Positions 47,114 to 55,712 of a DNA stretch of 64,000 bases are shown one piece after another (position 1 is the first letter of the stretch; each line of letters starts with the position of its first letter). The notes below the pieces were generated by a model. The model was not told the origin of the DNA. It did not search any database and saw nothing but the letters and a program-made list of their open reading frames with translations. The stretch lies in assembly GCF_000935025.1 (NCBI RefSeq), contig NZ_CP010836.1, positions 3,286,001-3,350,000 on the forward strand. The letters run 5' to 3'. The translations under genes were made by a program, and so were the position numbers. This DNA comes from Sphingomonas hengshuiensis. GTDB taxonomy: Bacteria; Pseudomonadota; Alphaproteobacteria; Sphingomonadales; Sphingomonadaceae.

Positions 47114-47910
47114 CAGTGCATCTCCTCGCCGCCGGACACGTTGATCGCCTCGCCGGTGACATAGACCGCGTCGTCGGACGCCAGCCACGCACAGGCCCCG
47201 GCGGTGTCGCTCGCCAGCCCGGGCCGCCCCAGCGGGTTCCGGCGCTTCATATTCTCGACATAGGCATCGACCGTCGCGAACCCGAGCAGCTTGGAGAAAT
47301 AGGCATTCTGCTCGGCGCCCAGCCCGGTGGTGACATGGTTGGGGCAGATCGCGTTGACCGTGATCCCATGCGCGCCCAGCTCGATCGCGCTGGCGCGGGT
47401 CAGGCCGATCATGCCGTGCTTCGAACTGACATAGGCGGGCAGATGCGGAAAGGCCGATTTCGCCGCCTGGCTGGCGATGTTGACGATCCGCCCGCCCTGC
47501 CCACGCGCAATCATCGCCCGCGCCGCCGCCTGGGTACAATAGAACGCGCCCGACAGGTTGACTGCCAGCGCCCGGTCCCAATCGGCGGGGGCGACGTCGA
47601 GCAAAGGCTGCATCAGGAAGCCGATGCCCGCATTGTTCACGAACACGTCGACGCCGCCGAACGTCTCGACCGTCGCATCGACCAGCGCCGCGCATTCCTC
47701 CGCACGGCTGACATCGCACGCAATCGTCGCGACCTTGGCGCCGCGCCCCCGCAGTTCGTCCGCGACGCCCTCCACCTCGGGCGTGATCGCGCGGTCAGAC
47801 ACGACGCAATTCGCGCCCTCGTCGGCGAAGCGCTGCAGGATCGCCTGCCCCAGCCCCTTCTCGCGCCCCGATCCGGTGACGACGATCGTCTTGCCCGCAA
47901 AGCGGCCCAT
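47113..47910 (-). CDS. SDR-family oxidoreductase
   Basis: 265 residues. It has a Rossmann fold with VTGSGREKGLGQAI (slightly expanded glycine motif), CDVSRAEE, NNAG, and YVSSKHG as the catalytic Tyr/Lys. It resembles 3-oxoacyl-ACP reductase or 3-hydroxyacyl-CoA dehydrogenase types. It overlaps the HapK-like gene (TAATG) and the hydrolase gene (TGATG). Confidence 0.86.
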   Translation of the reverse strand: MGRFAGKTIVVTGSGREKGLGQAILQRFADEGANCVVSDRAITPEVEGVADELRGRGAKVATIACDVSRAEECAALVDATVETFGGVDVFVNNAGIGFLMQPLLDVAPADWDRALAVNLSGAFYCTQAAARAMIARGQGGRIVNIASQAAKSAFPHLPAYVSSKHGMIGLTRASAIELGAHGITVNAICPNHVTTGLGAEQNAYFSKLLGFATVDAYVENMKRRNPLGRPGLASDTAGACAWLASDDAVYVTGEAINVSGGEEMH

Positions 47911-48215
47911 TACAGGTCCTCGGTCAGCATGAATTGCGGGTTGTCGGCAAAGTCGCCGAACGCCGCCGCGACCTTCTGGAATGCCTCGGTCGAAACCTCC
48001 GCGACGAACGGCTCGATCCCGGCAATGTCGATGATCTCGACATAGTCGAACGGTGCCGGCGCGTCCGATCCGAACAGCCCGGTCGTCCGGTGGACGGTGA
48101 AGCCATGGACCGACGACAGCGCGTTGACGCCGGGAATATCGGTGCCCCGCGCCCATGCCTCATAGGCGGCAGGATCGACTCCGGGCTTCAGATTGAACAG
48201 CACGACGATACGCAT
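47910..48215 (-). CDS. REDY-like protein (HapK family)
   Basis: 101 residues. It is a dimeric ferredoxin-like fold: RIVVLFNLKPGVDPAAYEAW, then TTGLFGSDAPAPFDYVEIID. This matches the family named after HapK of the prodigiosin-like cluster of Hahella. No other prodigiosin gene is here, so a pigment role is unlikely. In this operon it may bind or act on an aromatic or pyrrole-like intermediate, or simply be a hydrophobic-ligand protein. Confidence 0.78.
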   Translation of the reverse strand: MRIVVLFNLKPGVDPAAYEAWARGTDIPGVNALSSVHGFTVHRTTGLFGSDAPAPFDYVEIIDIAGIEPFVAEVSTEAFQKVAAAFGDFADNPQFMLTEDL

Positions 48216-48227
48216 CTCGGTCCTCCT

Positions 48228-49535
48228 TCAAAGCAGCATGTCGGGCGGGAAATAGCCCTGGAGCGCGGTGTCGAGCCGGCGTGCCAGCGCGATCAGCCCC
48301 CGCTCGCTCCCCGGCGCGCCGATCAGTTGCACCGCCACCGGCATCCCGTCGCGATCCTGCCCGGCGGGCAGCGTCAGCGCAGGCAGCCCGGCGATGTTGG
48401 CCAGCGCGGTGAACCCCGCCTGCGTCACCGGCGGGCGCGGGGTGTGGGCAAAGGCGACCTGCGGCGCAGTCGGCGTCAGCAGCACGCCGTCGCTGCCGAT
48501 CGCCGCGCGCAGCGTCGCGGCGGTGCGCGCCAGCACCGCCTGCGCCGCCTCCGCCTCGGCCTGAGTCCGCGCGGCGGCATAGCCGAGCAGGAAGCGCAGC
48601 TCCTTGGAGAATCCCTCGGGCGACAGGCCCGCCAGATGCCCGCCCAGTTCGCGCGCCACCGTGACGAACCCCGCCACCCCGACCGCCGCCGCATCGTCGG
48701 CAAGCCGCACCGCCGCGCACGGCATCGGCGCCAGCGCGCGCAGCGCCGCCATCAGCGCCGCATCGATCGCAGGCTCGCACGCCAGCCCGTAAGCGGGCTC
48801 CAGCGTCAGCAGTCGCACCGGCGCCGAAGCGCGTGCATCGACGCCGAGCACCGCAGACACCGCCGCCAGATCGTCGAGCGACCGCGCCAGCGGCCCGATC
48901 GCGTCGAGCGCACGGCTTGCGGGCACCAGCCCCGCGTCCGAAATCACCCCCGCCCCCGGCTTCAACGTGTACAGCCCGCAATAGGCGGCGGGAATCCGCA
49001 CCGATCCCATGGTGTCGGTGCCCAGTGAGACGGTGCATAGCCCGGCCGCAACCGCCGCTGCGCTGCCCCCCGACGACCCACCCGGCGTCCGCGCGGGATC
49101 GTGCGGATTGGCGACGCGCCCGAAAAAGGGATTGTCAGAGGTCGCGCCCAGTGCCGCCTCGTGCATGTTGAGCGTCCCCAGCACGATCGCACCCGCCCCG
49201 CGCAGTGCCGCCACCGCAGTGGCGTCGTCAGGCGCGATCACCCCGCGCCGCGCCCCCATTCCCGCATTCCATTCCAGCCCGGCGACGGCGATATTGGCCT
49301 TCACCGCCACCGGCACGCCCTCCAGCGCGCGCGGCGTGCCGCCCTCGAACCGCGCCTGGCTGACCGCCGCCGCACGCAGCGCGCCCGCCGCATCGACCTG
49401 GATAAAGCTGTGCAGCACGGGGTCGAGCGCCGCGATCCGGTCCAGATGCTGCATCACCACTTCGGCCACGCCGACGGCGCCGGCGCGATAGGCGTCGGTC
49501 AGCCCGGCGATGCTGCTGCGGTGCCACGCACTCAC
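48228..49535 (-). CDS. Amidase-signature hydrolase
   Basis: 435 residues. The Ser-cisSer-Lys triad is visible: K79 in VAVKANIAV, S154 in GGSSGGS and S178 in GTDTMGSVRIP. The spacing of 75 and 24 residues equals that of characterised amidase-signature enzymes. No signal peptide, so cytoplasmic. It would release ammonia from a carboxamide such as a half-amide of a dicarboxylate. Its start overlaps the CoA ligase stop (ATGA). Confidence 0.92.
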   Translation of the reverse strand: MSAWHRSSIAGLTDAYRAGAVGVAEVVMQHLDRIAALDPVLHSFIQVDAAGALRAAAVSQARFEGGTPRALEGVPVAVKANIAVAGLEWNAGMGARRGVIAPDDATAVAALRGAGAIVLGTLNMHEAALGATSDNPFFGRVANPHDPARTPGGSSGGSAAAVAAGLCTVSLGTDTMGSVRIPAAYCGLYTLKPGAGVISDAGLVPASRALDAIGPLARSLDDLAAVSAVLGVDARASAPVRLLTLEPAYGLACEPAIDAALMAALRALAPMPCAAVRLADDAAAVGVAGFVTVARELGGHLAGLSPEGFSKELRFLLGYAAARTQAEAEAAQAVLARTAATLRAAIGSDGVLLTPTAPQVAFAHTPRPPVTQAGFTALANIAGLPALTLPAGQDRDGMPVAVQLIGAPGSERGLIALARRLDTALQGYFPPDMLL

Positions 49536-50905
49536 TTGCCGCGCTCGTCGATCAGCCGGATCGGCTTTTGCCGCACATCGACTTGCGTCGCCGCCGCAGT
49601 GCCTCCCGGCCCGACCAACTCGACCGCAACTTCGACGCCCAGCGACCGGCGGAGCAACTCGCCAAGCTGGGCGATGTCGCTGCCGCCGCGGCTTTCGATC
49701 ACCACGCGCATCGCATCGCGCCCGCCGGCATCGCGCGCGACATAGCAGACGAACTCGCCGGTCAGGTCGCTGCGATTCTCGATCACCCCGCCGATCGCGT
49801 GCGGGAATACGTTGATCCCGCGCAGCTTGACCATGTTGTCGCTGCGCCCGCGAAACCCGGTGATCCGCTTGAACGCCATGCCGGTCTGGTTGGCGCCGGT
49901 GATTTCGTTGGTGATGTCATGCGTGTTGAAGCGGATGCACGGCGCGATGTCGTCCTTGAACAGGCAGGTGACGACCATGTCGCCGGTCTCCCCCGCCGCG
50001 ACCGGCGCGCCGCTCTCGACGTCGAGCAGTTCCAGATACTGCGCGTCTTCCCAGACATACAGGCCGTCGCGCTCCGGCCCTTCGCCCGCGATCGCGCCGG
50101 TATCGCCGACGCCATACCAGTCGAACGCCTTCGCCCCGCCCCACGCCGCCTCGACGCCGCTGCGGTCGTCCATCCCCAGATGGCCGCAGATCATCCGCAC
50201 GTTCATCCGCTCGCGCAGCCCCTCGGCCTCGGCGACTTCGGCGAGCTTGCGGATATAGTCGATGAAGCCGACCAGCACGCTGACGCCGAAATCGGCCATC
50301 AGCCCGACCTGCGCCACCGATCGCGTCTCGATCCCCGTCCCCGCCGACAGGAACAGCGCGTTGGTGAAATGCGTGACGGCCTCGCGGACATAATGCCCGC
50401 CATTGATCATGCCATGGCCATAGACCGACTGGACGACGTCGCTATGCGCCATCCCCTGCCAGCGATACATGCGCCCGACGAGCAGGTTGGTGACTTCGCG
50501 CCCCTTCGGCCCGAACAGCAAAGGCTGGGGCCGCCCGGTGGTGCCCGACGTGGTGTGGAAGATCACCGGCGAGCGGCCCGCATCCTGCCCCAGCCCCGCG
50601 AAATCGCCGAGCGGCGGATGCGCGGCGACCGACGCCATCACGTCGCTCTTGTCATAGACGGGCAGCCTGGTGATGTCCTCCAGCGTGCGGATGTCGCCCG
50701 GCTCGATCCCCTGCGCGCCCCATAGCCGCTGGTAGAACGGTATCTCCCACCCGCGCCGCATCAGCGTGCGGAAGCGCGCATCCTGGAGCGCGTGGAGTTC
50801 GTCGCGGCTCATGCCGGTGTAGCGGCGAACAAAGGCCTCGCCGACCGGGTAATCGGCCAGCATCTGGCGCGCGTCGAACGCTTCGAAATAGCTGGGGAAC
50901 GTCAT
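49532..50905 (-). CDS. PaaK-type aryl/acyl-CoA ligase
   Basis: 457 residues. ANL-superfamily motifs are HTTSGTTGRPQPLLFG (phosphate loop), WYGVGDTGAIAGE and GFRGRSDNMVKLRGINVFP (hinge). It is the phenylacetate-CoA-ligase subtype. It would adenylate and thioesterify an aromatic or other carboxylate. Overlaps the first MmgE/PrpD gene (ATGA). Confidence 0.9.
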   Translation of the reverse strand: MTFPSYFEAFDARQMLADYPVGEAFVRRYTGMSRDELHALQDARFRTLMRRGWEIPFYQRLWGAQGIEPGDIRTLEDITRLPVYDKSDVMASVAAHPPLGDFAGLGQDAGRSPVIFHTTSGTTGRPQPLLFGPKGREVTNLLVGRMYRWQGMAHSDVVQSVYGHGMINGGHYVREAVTHFTNALFLSAGTGIETRSVAQVGLMADFGVSVLVGFIDYIRKLAEVAEAEGLRERMNVRMICGHLGMDDRSGVEAAWGGAKAFDWYGVGDTGAIAGEGPERDGLYVWEDAQYLELLDVESGAPVAAGETGDMVVTCLFKDDIAPCIRFNTHDITNEITGANQTGMAFKRITGFRGRSDNMVKLRGINVFPHAIGGVIENRSDLTGEFVCYVARDAGGRDAMRVVIESRGGSDIAQLGELLRRSLGVEVAVELVGPGGTAAATQVDVRQKPIRLIDERGK

Positions 50906-52209
50906 CGGGGCTCCGGGCGGGTCAGGTAAGAAAGCGAGTCGGCGAACAGCCGGGGGTCGGCATCGTCGGGCGCGAGCTGTGCCGCGAGCGTGCGCTTGGC
51001 GGCGGTCTGCGCCGCGTCCATCGGCGCGTCGGGATGACCCAGCGTGTTGGGGATCGCGCGCTCGATCGCGCTGCCATCGGCGCGGCGCACGATCAGCCGT
51101 TGCGGCGACAGCGCGTTGGGATCGGGATTGGTGTCGGTCGTCAGCGTGAAGCGCGCGGCCAGCGCGACGATCGCCGGATCGGCAAAGGTCTCCGCCGTAA
51201 AGCGGCGCGGATCGATCACCCCGTCCGCCAGCATCAGCGCAGTCAGGAACGGCAGGCACAGCCGCGCATAGCCGGGCGTCATGTCCGGCTGCATCGGGCG
51301 CCCGACCAGCCGGGCGATCAGCGGCGGCGCGACCAGCTCGACTGCCGCGACCCTCTCCGCCCGCACCTCGCCCGCCCGCAACAGCCCGTCCAGCGCGGCA
51401 AGCAGCCCATGGCTGGCCCGGCCCGAGGGATAGGGTTTGATCGAGCATTCGGCGATCCGCCACACGCTGCCGATCGTGTCGGTATAGGTCGCCAGCGCAC
51501 CCGTATCGATCAGCCGGAAATAGCCGAACGGCCCCTCCAGCGCGTCGTGCGGTCCGCTCAGCCCGTGGCGGACCATGTCGACCGCCGTCACCGCCGCCCG
51601 CGCCGCGCCGGCGATTTGCAGCGGCAGCGCGATCGATCCCTCGACATGCGCCTGCATCGTCCCCGCGCATTGCGAATAGGCCAACCCCAGCACGTCGTCG
51701 AACCGCTCGACGCGCTCGATCCGCGCCACCGCCAGCGCTGCGCCGATGCACCCGGCGGTGGCGGGGCGGAAGAAGCGCAACGGGCTTGTCGCCGCGATGC
51801 CCAGCCCCGACGCCACGTCGATCCCCACCGCCAGCGCCGCCAGCGCCTCGTCGGGATCGCACTCGCCGCGCCGATCGATCGCCGCCATCAGCGCCGCCAC
51901 GACGGTCGCAAAGCCATGCACCACCGCGCGCTCGTGCAGCGCGTCCCATTCGAGGCAATGAATGCGAAAGCCATTGACGAATGCCGCCGAGGCCGCCGGC
52001 ATCCGCGCGGCATCGCCCAGCAGCCGGGCATCCTCGCCCGCTCCCCAGCCAGCCGCGAGATTGCGCACCCCCTCGGCCCCCGGCGCCTGCGCGCCCGCCG
52101 CCCCCGTCGCCAGCGTATCGGCCAGCATCGCCAGCGCTGCCCCGCGCACCGCATCGGGCAGCCGATGCTCCGCGCGGGCAAAGTCCAGCAGCCGCCGGGT
52201 CGCGCTCAC
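50902..52209 (-). CDS. MmgE/PrpD family protein 1
   Basis: 435 residues from GTG at 52209. It has the all-helical N-terminal domain with GFRIHCLEWDALHERAVVHG (the family's active-site stretch) and the ferredoxin-like C-terminal lid. MmgE/PrpD enzymes dehydrate 2-methylcitrate or decarboxylate cis-aconitate, or act on related tricarboxylates and dicarboxylates. Overlaps both neighbours. Distinct enough from the next gene to be a subfunctionalised pair or a heteromer. Confidence 0.87.
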   Translation of the reverse strand: MSATRRLLDFARAEHRLPDAVRGAALAMLADTLATGAAGAQAPGAEGVRNLAAGWGAGEDARLLGDAARMPAASAAFVNGFRIHCLEWDALHERAVVHGFATVVAALMAAIDRRGECDPDEALAALAVGIDVASGLGIAATSPLRFFRPATAGCIGAALAVARIERVERFDDVLGLAYSQCAGTMQAHVEGSIALPLQIAGAARAAVTAVDMVRHGLSGPHDALEGPFGYFRLIDTGALATYTDTIGSVWRIAECSIKPYPSGRASHGLLAALDGLLRAGEVRAERVAAVELVAPPLIARLVGRPMQPDMTPGYARLCLPFLTALMLADGVIDPRRFTAETFADPAIVALAARFTLTTDTNPDPNALSPQRLIVRRADGSAIERAIPNTLGHPDAPMDAAQTAAKRTLAAQLAPDDADPRLFADSLSYLTRPEPR

Positions 52210-53447
52210 AACCACTGCGCCACGATCTCGGTCACGTCGCGCACCGCCCGACCCTGCAGCGCCGCATCGATGGCCTGCCCGGCGGCGACGTCGTCCAGCC
52301 CGCCCCACGCCATCAGCGTGCGCGCCTTCTCGACGATCGCATCGCCGTCCATCGGACGCTCGGGATCGCCCAGCGTATCGACCAGCGCCACCACGCCCGC
52401 ATCGCAGGAAACTCGCGCGCCATAATGCGCCGGATAGGCCGCGGTGATCGCGCTCGACTCAGCGACCGTCACCTGCGCGCGCAGCGGCGCCAGTTCGGCA
52501 ATCGCCTCGGGTTCGAAATCCGCAAGCTGCGGCACGCCGCGCGCCACGACGATGGCGATGGCATGCTGAAGCGAGAATTTGGCCTCGACCACCGAGGCCG
52601 GCGACGGGCGGTCGCAAAAGGTGATCGCGTCGCGATAGGTGCCGACATGGACCGGCAGCACCAATTGCCCCTGCGCCCGCAAGGTCAGCGCGGCGTCGAT
52701 CGCGGGGTGGGCGTGGCGGCACGCGCCCCAGGGCTTGAAACTGACCTGTTCGAGCTGCCACCCGTCGCCCAGCGCCAGCGGTTTCGCCCGCGCACAGCTC
52801 GCCGCGAACAGCCCCTGCGGCCCCTCGAGGATATAGCGCGGCCCGGTGATGCCGTTGGCCGCCTCCACCGCCGCCGCTCGGCCCGTGCGCACCGCATGGG
52901 CGAGGTGCCATTGCTTCGCCATCACCGGCTCGTGCCGCATCTGCCACAGCCCGCCCGTGACCGACCCGGCAAGTCCCAGCGCCGACACGCATTGCGCCTC
53001 GTCCGCCCCGATCGCCAGCGCCGCCGTCATCGCCGCGCCAAAGGTGCCTGCGGTCGCGGTGGTGTGCCAGTGGCGGTAATGGTTCGCGTCGAACATCGCG
53101 CCGACCAGAATCATCGCCTCATAGCCGCCGATCGCGGCGTCCAGCGCGGCGTCGAGCGGCGCATCAGGCACGGCGAGCGCGGTCGGCCAGATCACCGGCC
53201 CCGGATGCAGGATCGCGCTGCGATGGATGTCGTCCATCTCCAGCACATTGCCGAGCCAGCCCGCCCGATCGATCGCGCTGCCGCACCCCGCAGCGCGCTG
53301 CACCTCCGCCACCGGGCTGCGCAGCGCCCCCGCGACGCAGCCAAGCCAGTCGAGCAAATGCAGCCGCGCCCGCGCGCGCACGGCCTCCGATTTGGGGCGG
53401 CGGGCGTGGCGGACGATCCGCTCGGTCAGGCTTTCGTCGTCAGCCAT
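52206..53447 (-). CDS. MmgE/PrpD family protein 2
   Basis: 413 residues from ATG at 53447. It carries LGNVLEMDDIHRSAILHPG, the canonical MmgE/PrpD motif with DDxH, and GTFGAAMTAALAIG. More typical of the family than its neighbour. It overlaps the CaiB/BaiF 1 gene by 8 bases and the next gene by GTGA. A MmgE/PrpD protein also stands in the Pseudomonas itaconate locus. Confidence 0.9.
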   Translation of the reverse strand: MADDESLTERIVRHARRPKSEAVRARARLHLLDWLGCVAGALRSPVAEVQRAAGCGSAIDRAGWLGNVLEMDDIHRSAILHPGPVIWPTALAVPDAPLDAALDAAIGGYEAMILVGAMFDANHYRHWHTTATAGTFGAAMTAALAIGADEAQCVSALGLAGSVTGGLWQMRHEPVMAKQWHLAHAVRTGRAAAVEAANGITGPRYILEGPQGLFAASCARAKPLALGDGWQLEQVSFKPWGACRHAHPAIDAALTLRAQGQLVLPVHVGTYRDAITFCDRPSPASVVEAKFSLQHAIAIVVARGVPQLADFEPEAIAELAPLRAQVTVAESSAITAAYPAHYGARVSCDAGVVALVDTLGDPERPMDGDAIVEKARTLMAWGGLDDVAAGQAIDAALQGRAVRDVTEIVAQWL

Positions 53448-54528
53448 GTTCGCCCAGCGCCGGTGCGGGGGCGGGCGTCCAGTCGTCGCCGCCAAAGCGG
53501 ATTGCCGGCGCGATATGGTGCGCGCCCTCCGCCACGCGCGTCAGCCCCCGTTCGGCGAAATGGCGCTCGGCAAAGGCTTCGCGGAAGTCGAGCACGGGCG
53601 AGAAGGCGACGTCGATCCCCGCCATCCACGCCACCCACTGGTCGCGCGTCCGGCTGGCAAAGGTCTCGCGCAGGAACGCGACCAGCGGCGCCTGTTCCGG
53701 TCCGGCAGGCAATGCGGCGACCGGGATCAGGTCCGCGCGCCCCAGCGCCGTCAGCAAATTCGCCGCGAACTTCGGCTCGCGCCCGCCCAGCACGACATGC
53801 AGGCCATCGGCGGTCGCATAAACATTGTAGAAAGCCGCCCCGCCCAGCGACCGCTGCGTCGCCGATCGCGGCGGTTCGCCCCCGCCCAGCGCATCGCCCG
53901 CGACATGCGCGCACCACGGCAGCAGCGCGTCGAGCATCGCAATATCGATATAATCGCCGCGCCCGCTCTTCTCGCGCGCGATCAGCGCCATCAGCACCGC
54001 CGACAGCCCCGTCAGCCCGGCGGCCATGTCGGCAGAGGGCACCCCCGGCACCACCGGCATCGCGTCCGGCCCGTCATTGACCGACAGGAACCCGCTGACC
54101 GCCTGCACCGCCATGTCGTGCCCGGCATGGTGCGACCATTCGCCGCTCTGGCCGAAGGCGGAAATCGAGCAATAGACGATGCGCGGATTGCGCGCCGCGA
54201 CGCTGGCATAGTCGCAGCCCAGCCGCTGCATCACGCCGGGGCGAAACCCTTCGATGAACACGTCGGCGTCGGCGATCAGGTCCCACAACGCCGCCTTGCC
54301 TTCGGCGCTTTTCAGGTCGAGCGCGACGCTGCGCTTGCCGCGATTGAGGTTGCGGAACCACACCGATTGCCCCGCCTCGAACGGCGCCATGGCGCGGGCG
54401 GGGTCGCCCGTGGCGGGCTCGACCTTGGTCACCGCCGCGCCCTGATCGGCCATCATCAGCGACAGCATCGGCCCCGGCAGGAACTGCGACAGGTCGACGA
54501 CCTTGATACCGCTCAGCTTGCCCATCAA
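53440..54528 (-). CDS. CaiB/BaiF (type III) CoA-transferase 1
   Basis: 362 residues. It starts MGKLSGIKVVDLSQFLPGPMLS and has FRNLNRGKRSVALDLKS, YCSISAFGQSG, and AHVAGDALGG. The expected Asp nucleophile lies in GHDMAVQAVSG. The family moves CoA between acids, often from succinyl-CoA. With LeuC/LeuD-like and CitE-like enzymes, a dicarboxylate substrate is plausible. ATGATG start, coupled to the upstream gene. Confidence 0.9.
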   Translation of the reverse strand: MMGKLSGIKVVDLSQFLPGPMLSLMMADQGAAVTKVEPATGDPARAMAPFEAGQSVWFRNLNRGKRSVALDLKSAEGKAALWDLIADADVFIEGFRPGVMQRLGCDYASVAARNPRIVYCSISAFGQSGEWSHHAGHDMAVQAVSGFLSVNDGPDAMPVVPGVPSADMAAGLTGLSAVLMALIAREKSGRGDYIDIAMLDALLPWCAHVAGDALGGGEPPRSATQRSLGGAAFYNVYATADGLHVVLGGREPKFAANLLTALGRADLIPVAALPAGPEQAPLVAFLRETFASRTRDQWVAWMAGIDVAFSPVLDFREAFAERHFAERGLTRVAEGAHHIAPAIRFGGDDWTPAPAPALGEHG

Positions 54529-55712
54529 ATCACGCCACGCGCGCGGAAATCGGCGATCTCGTCGGCGCCGAACCCGGCATCGGCCAGCACCGCGTCGCCA
54601 TCCGCTCCCAGCAGGGGCGCGGCGCGCGCGGGCAGCCGCTCGCCGTCAAGCCGGATCGGATTGGCGAGTACGCGCAGCGCGTCGCGGTCCGGGTGCACGA
54701 CGGTGTCGATCATCCCCGTCGTCGCCAGGAACGGACTGTCCAGCGCCTGCGCCAGGTCGAGCACCGGCGCGACGGGCAGATGCCCCGCCAGCCGCTCGAT
54801 CCAATGCGCCACCGGCTGCGTGCCGAACACGGCGTCGAGCACCTGCGTCAGCGTATCGCGGTTCGCCAGCCGCACCGCGGGGGTAGCGAAGCGCGCATCG
54901 GTGCCAAGGTCGGGGCGCCCGATCCGCTCGACCAACACGTCCCAGAATTTGGGGAGTTGCGCCATGACGAACACCCACCCGTCCGCCGCGCGAAACATCT
55001 GGCTGGGCGTGACCGAGGGGTGGGCCGAGCGGGCGACGCGCGTCGTCACGTCGCCTTCGTTCAGATACCACACCGCCGGATAGGTCGTCTGGTGGACCGC
55101 GGCGGATAGCAGATCGACGTCGATGTCGCGCCCCTGCCCCGTGCGCTGCGCATCGAGCAGCGCAGCGAGCAGCCCGACGCTCATCATCGTGCCCGTCATG
55201 AAATCGACCATCGACAGCCCGAAGCGCGCAGGCGGCCCGTCGGGCTCGCCGGTCAGCGGCATGAACCCTGCCTCGGCCTGCATCAGATAGTCATAGCCCG
55301 GCCAGCGCGCGCGCGCGTTGTCGCGGCCATAGGCGGAAAGGTGCGCGCACACGATCGCGGGATTATGGGCCGCCAGCGCCTGGTAGGTCAGCCCGATCCG
55401 CTCGGGCAGGTCGCCGCGCAGATTGTTGACCACCGCATGGCTGGTCCCCACCAGCCGGTGCAGAATCGCCTGCCCGTCGGCGCTGTTCAGGTCGAGCGTC
55501 AGCGACTTCTTGTTGAGGTTGAAGCTCTGGAAGAACAGGCTTTCGCCCTCGCGCAGGAAATGCGGGCCGACGTGCCGCGCGGTATCGCCCCCGCGCGGCG
55601 TCTCGATCTTGATGACCTCGGCGCCGAGCTGCGCCAGGAACAGCGTGCCATAGGGGCCCGCGCCATATTGCTCGGCGGAAAGGATGCGATAGCCGGCCAG
55701 CGGGAGGCGCAT
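54525..55712 (-). CDS. CaiB/BaiF (type III) CoA-transferase 2
   Basis: 395 residues from ATG at 55712. Similar to its neighbour in fold: RLPLAGYRILSAEQYGAGPY, SFNLNKKSLTLDLNS, then CAHLSAYGRDN and the catalytic-Asp region WPGYDYLMQAEAGFM. Divergent enough for a different acid acceptor. Overlaps the acyl-CoA dehydrogenase gene by one base (TGATG). Confidence 0.9.
   Translation of the reverse strand: MRLPLAGYRILSAEQYGAGPYGTLFLAQLGAEVIKIETPRGGDTARHVGPHFLREGESLFFQSFNLNKKSLTLDLNSADGQAILHRLVGTSHAVVNNLRGDLPERIGLTYQALAAHNPAIVCAHLSAYGRDNARARWPGYDYLMQAEAGFMPLTGEPDGPPARFGLSMVDFMTGTMMSVGLLAALLDAQRTGQGRDIDVDLLSAAVHQTTYPAVWYLNEGDVTTRVARSAHPSVTPSQMFRAADGWVFVMAQLPKFWDVLVERIGRPDLGTDARFATPAVRLANRDTLTQVLDAVFGTQPVAHWIERLAGHLPVAPVLDLAQALDSPFLATTGMIDTVVHPDRDALRVLANPIRLDGERLPARAAPLLGADGDAVLADAGFGADEIADFRARGVI

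Noticed and set aside
47910..48215. Prodigiosin-type pigment cluster suggested by the HapK-like gene
   Set aside because: None of the condensing, aldehyde or bipyrrole genes of prodigiosin synthesis are present.
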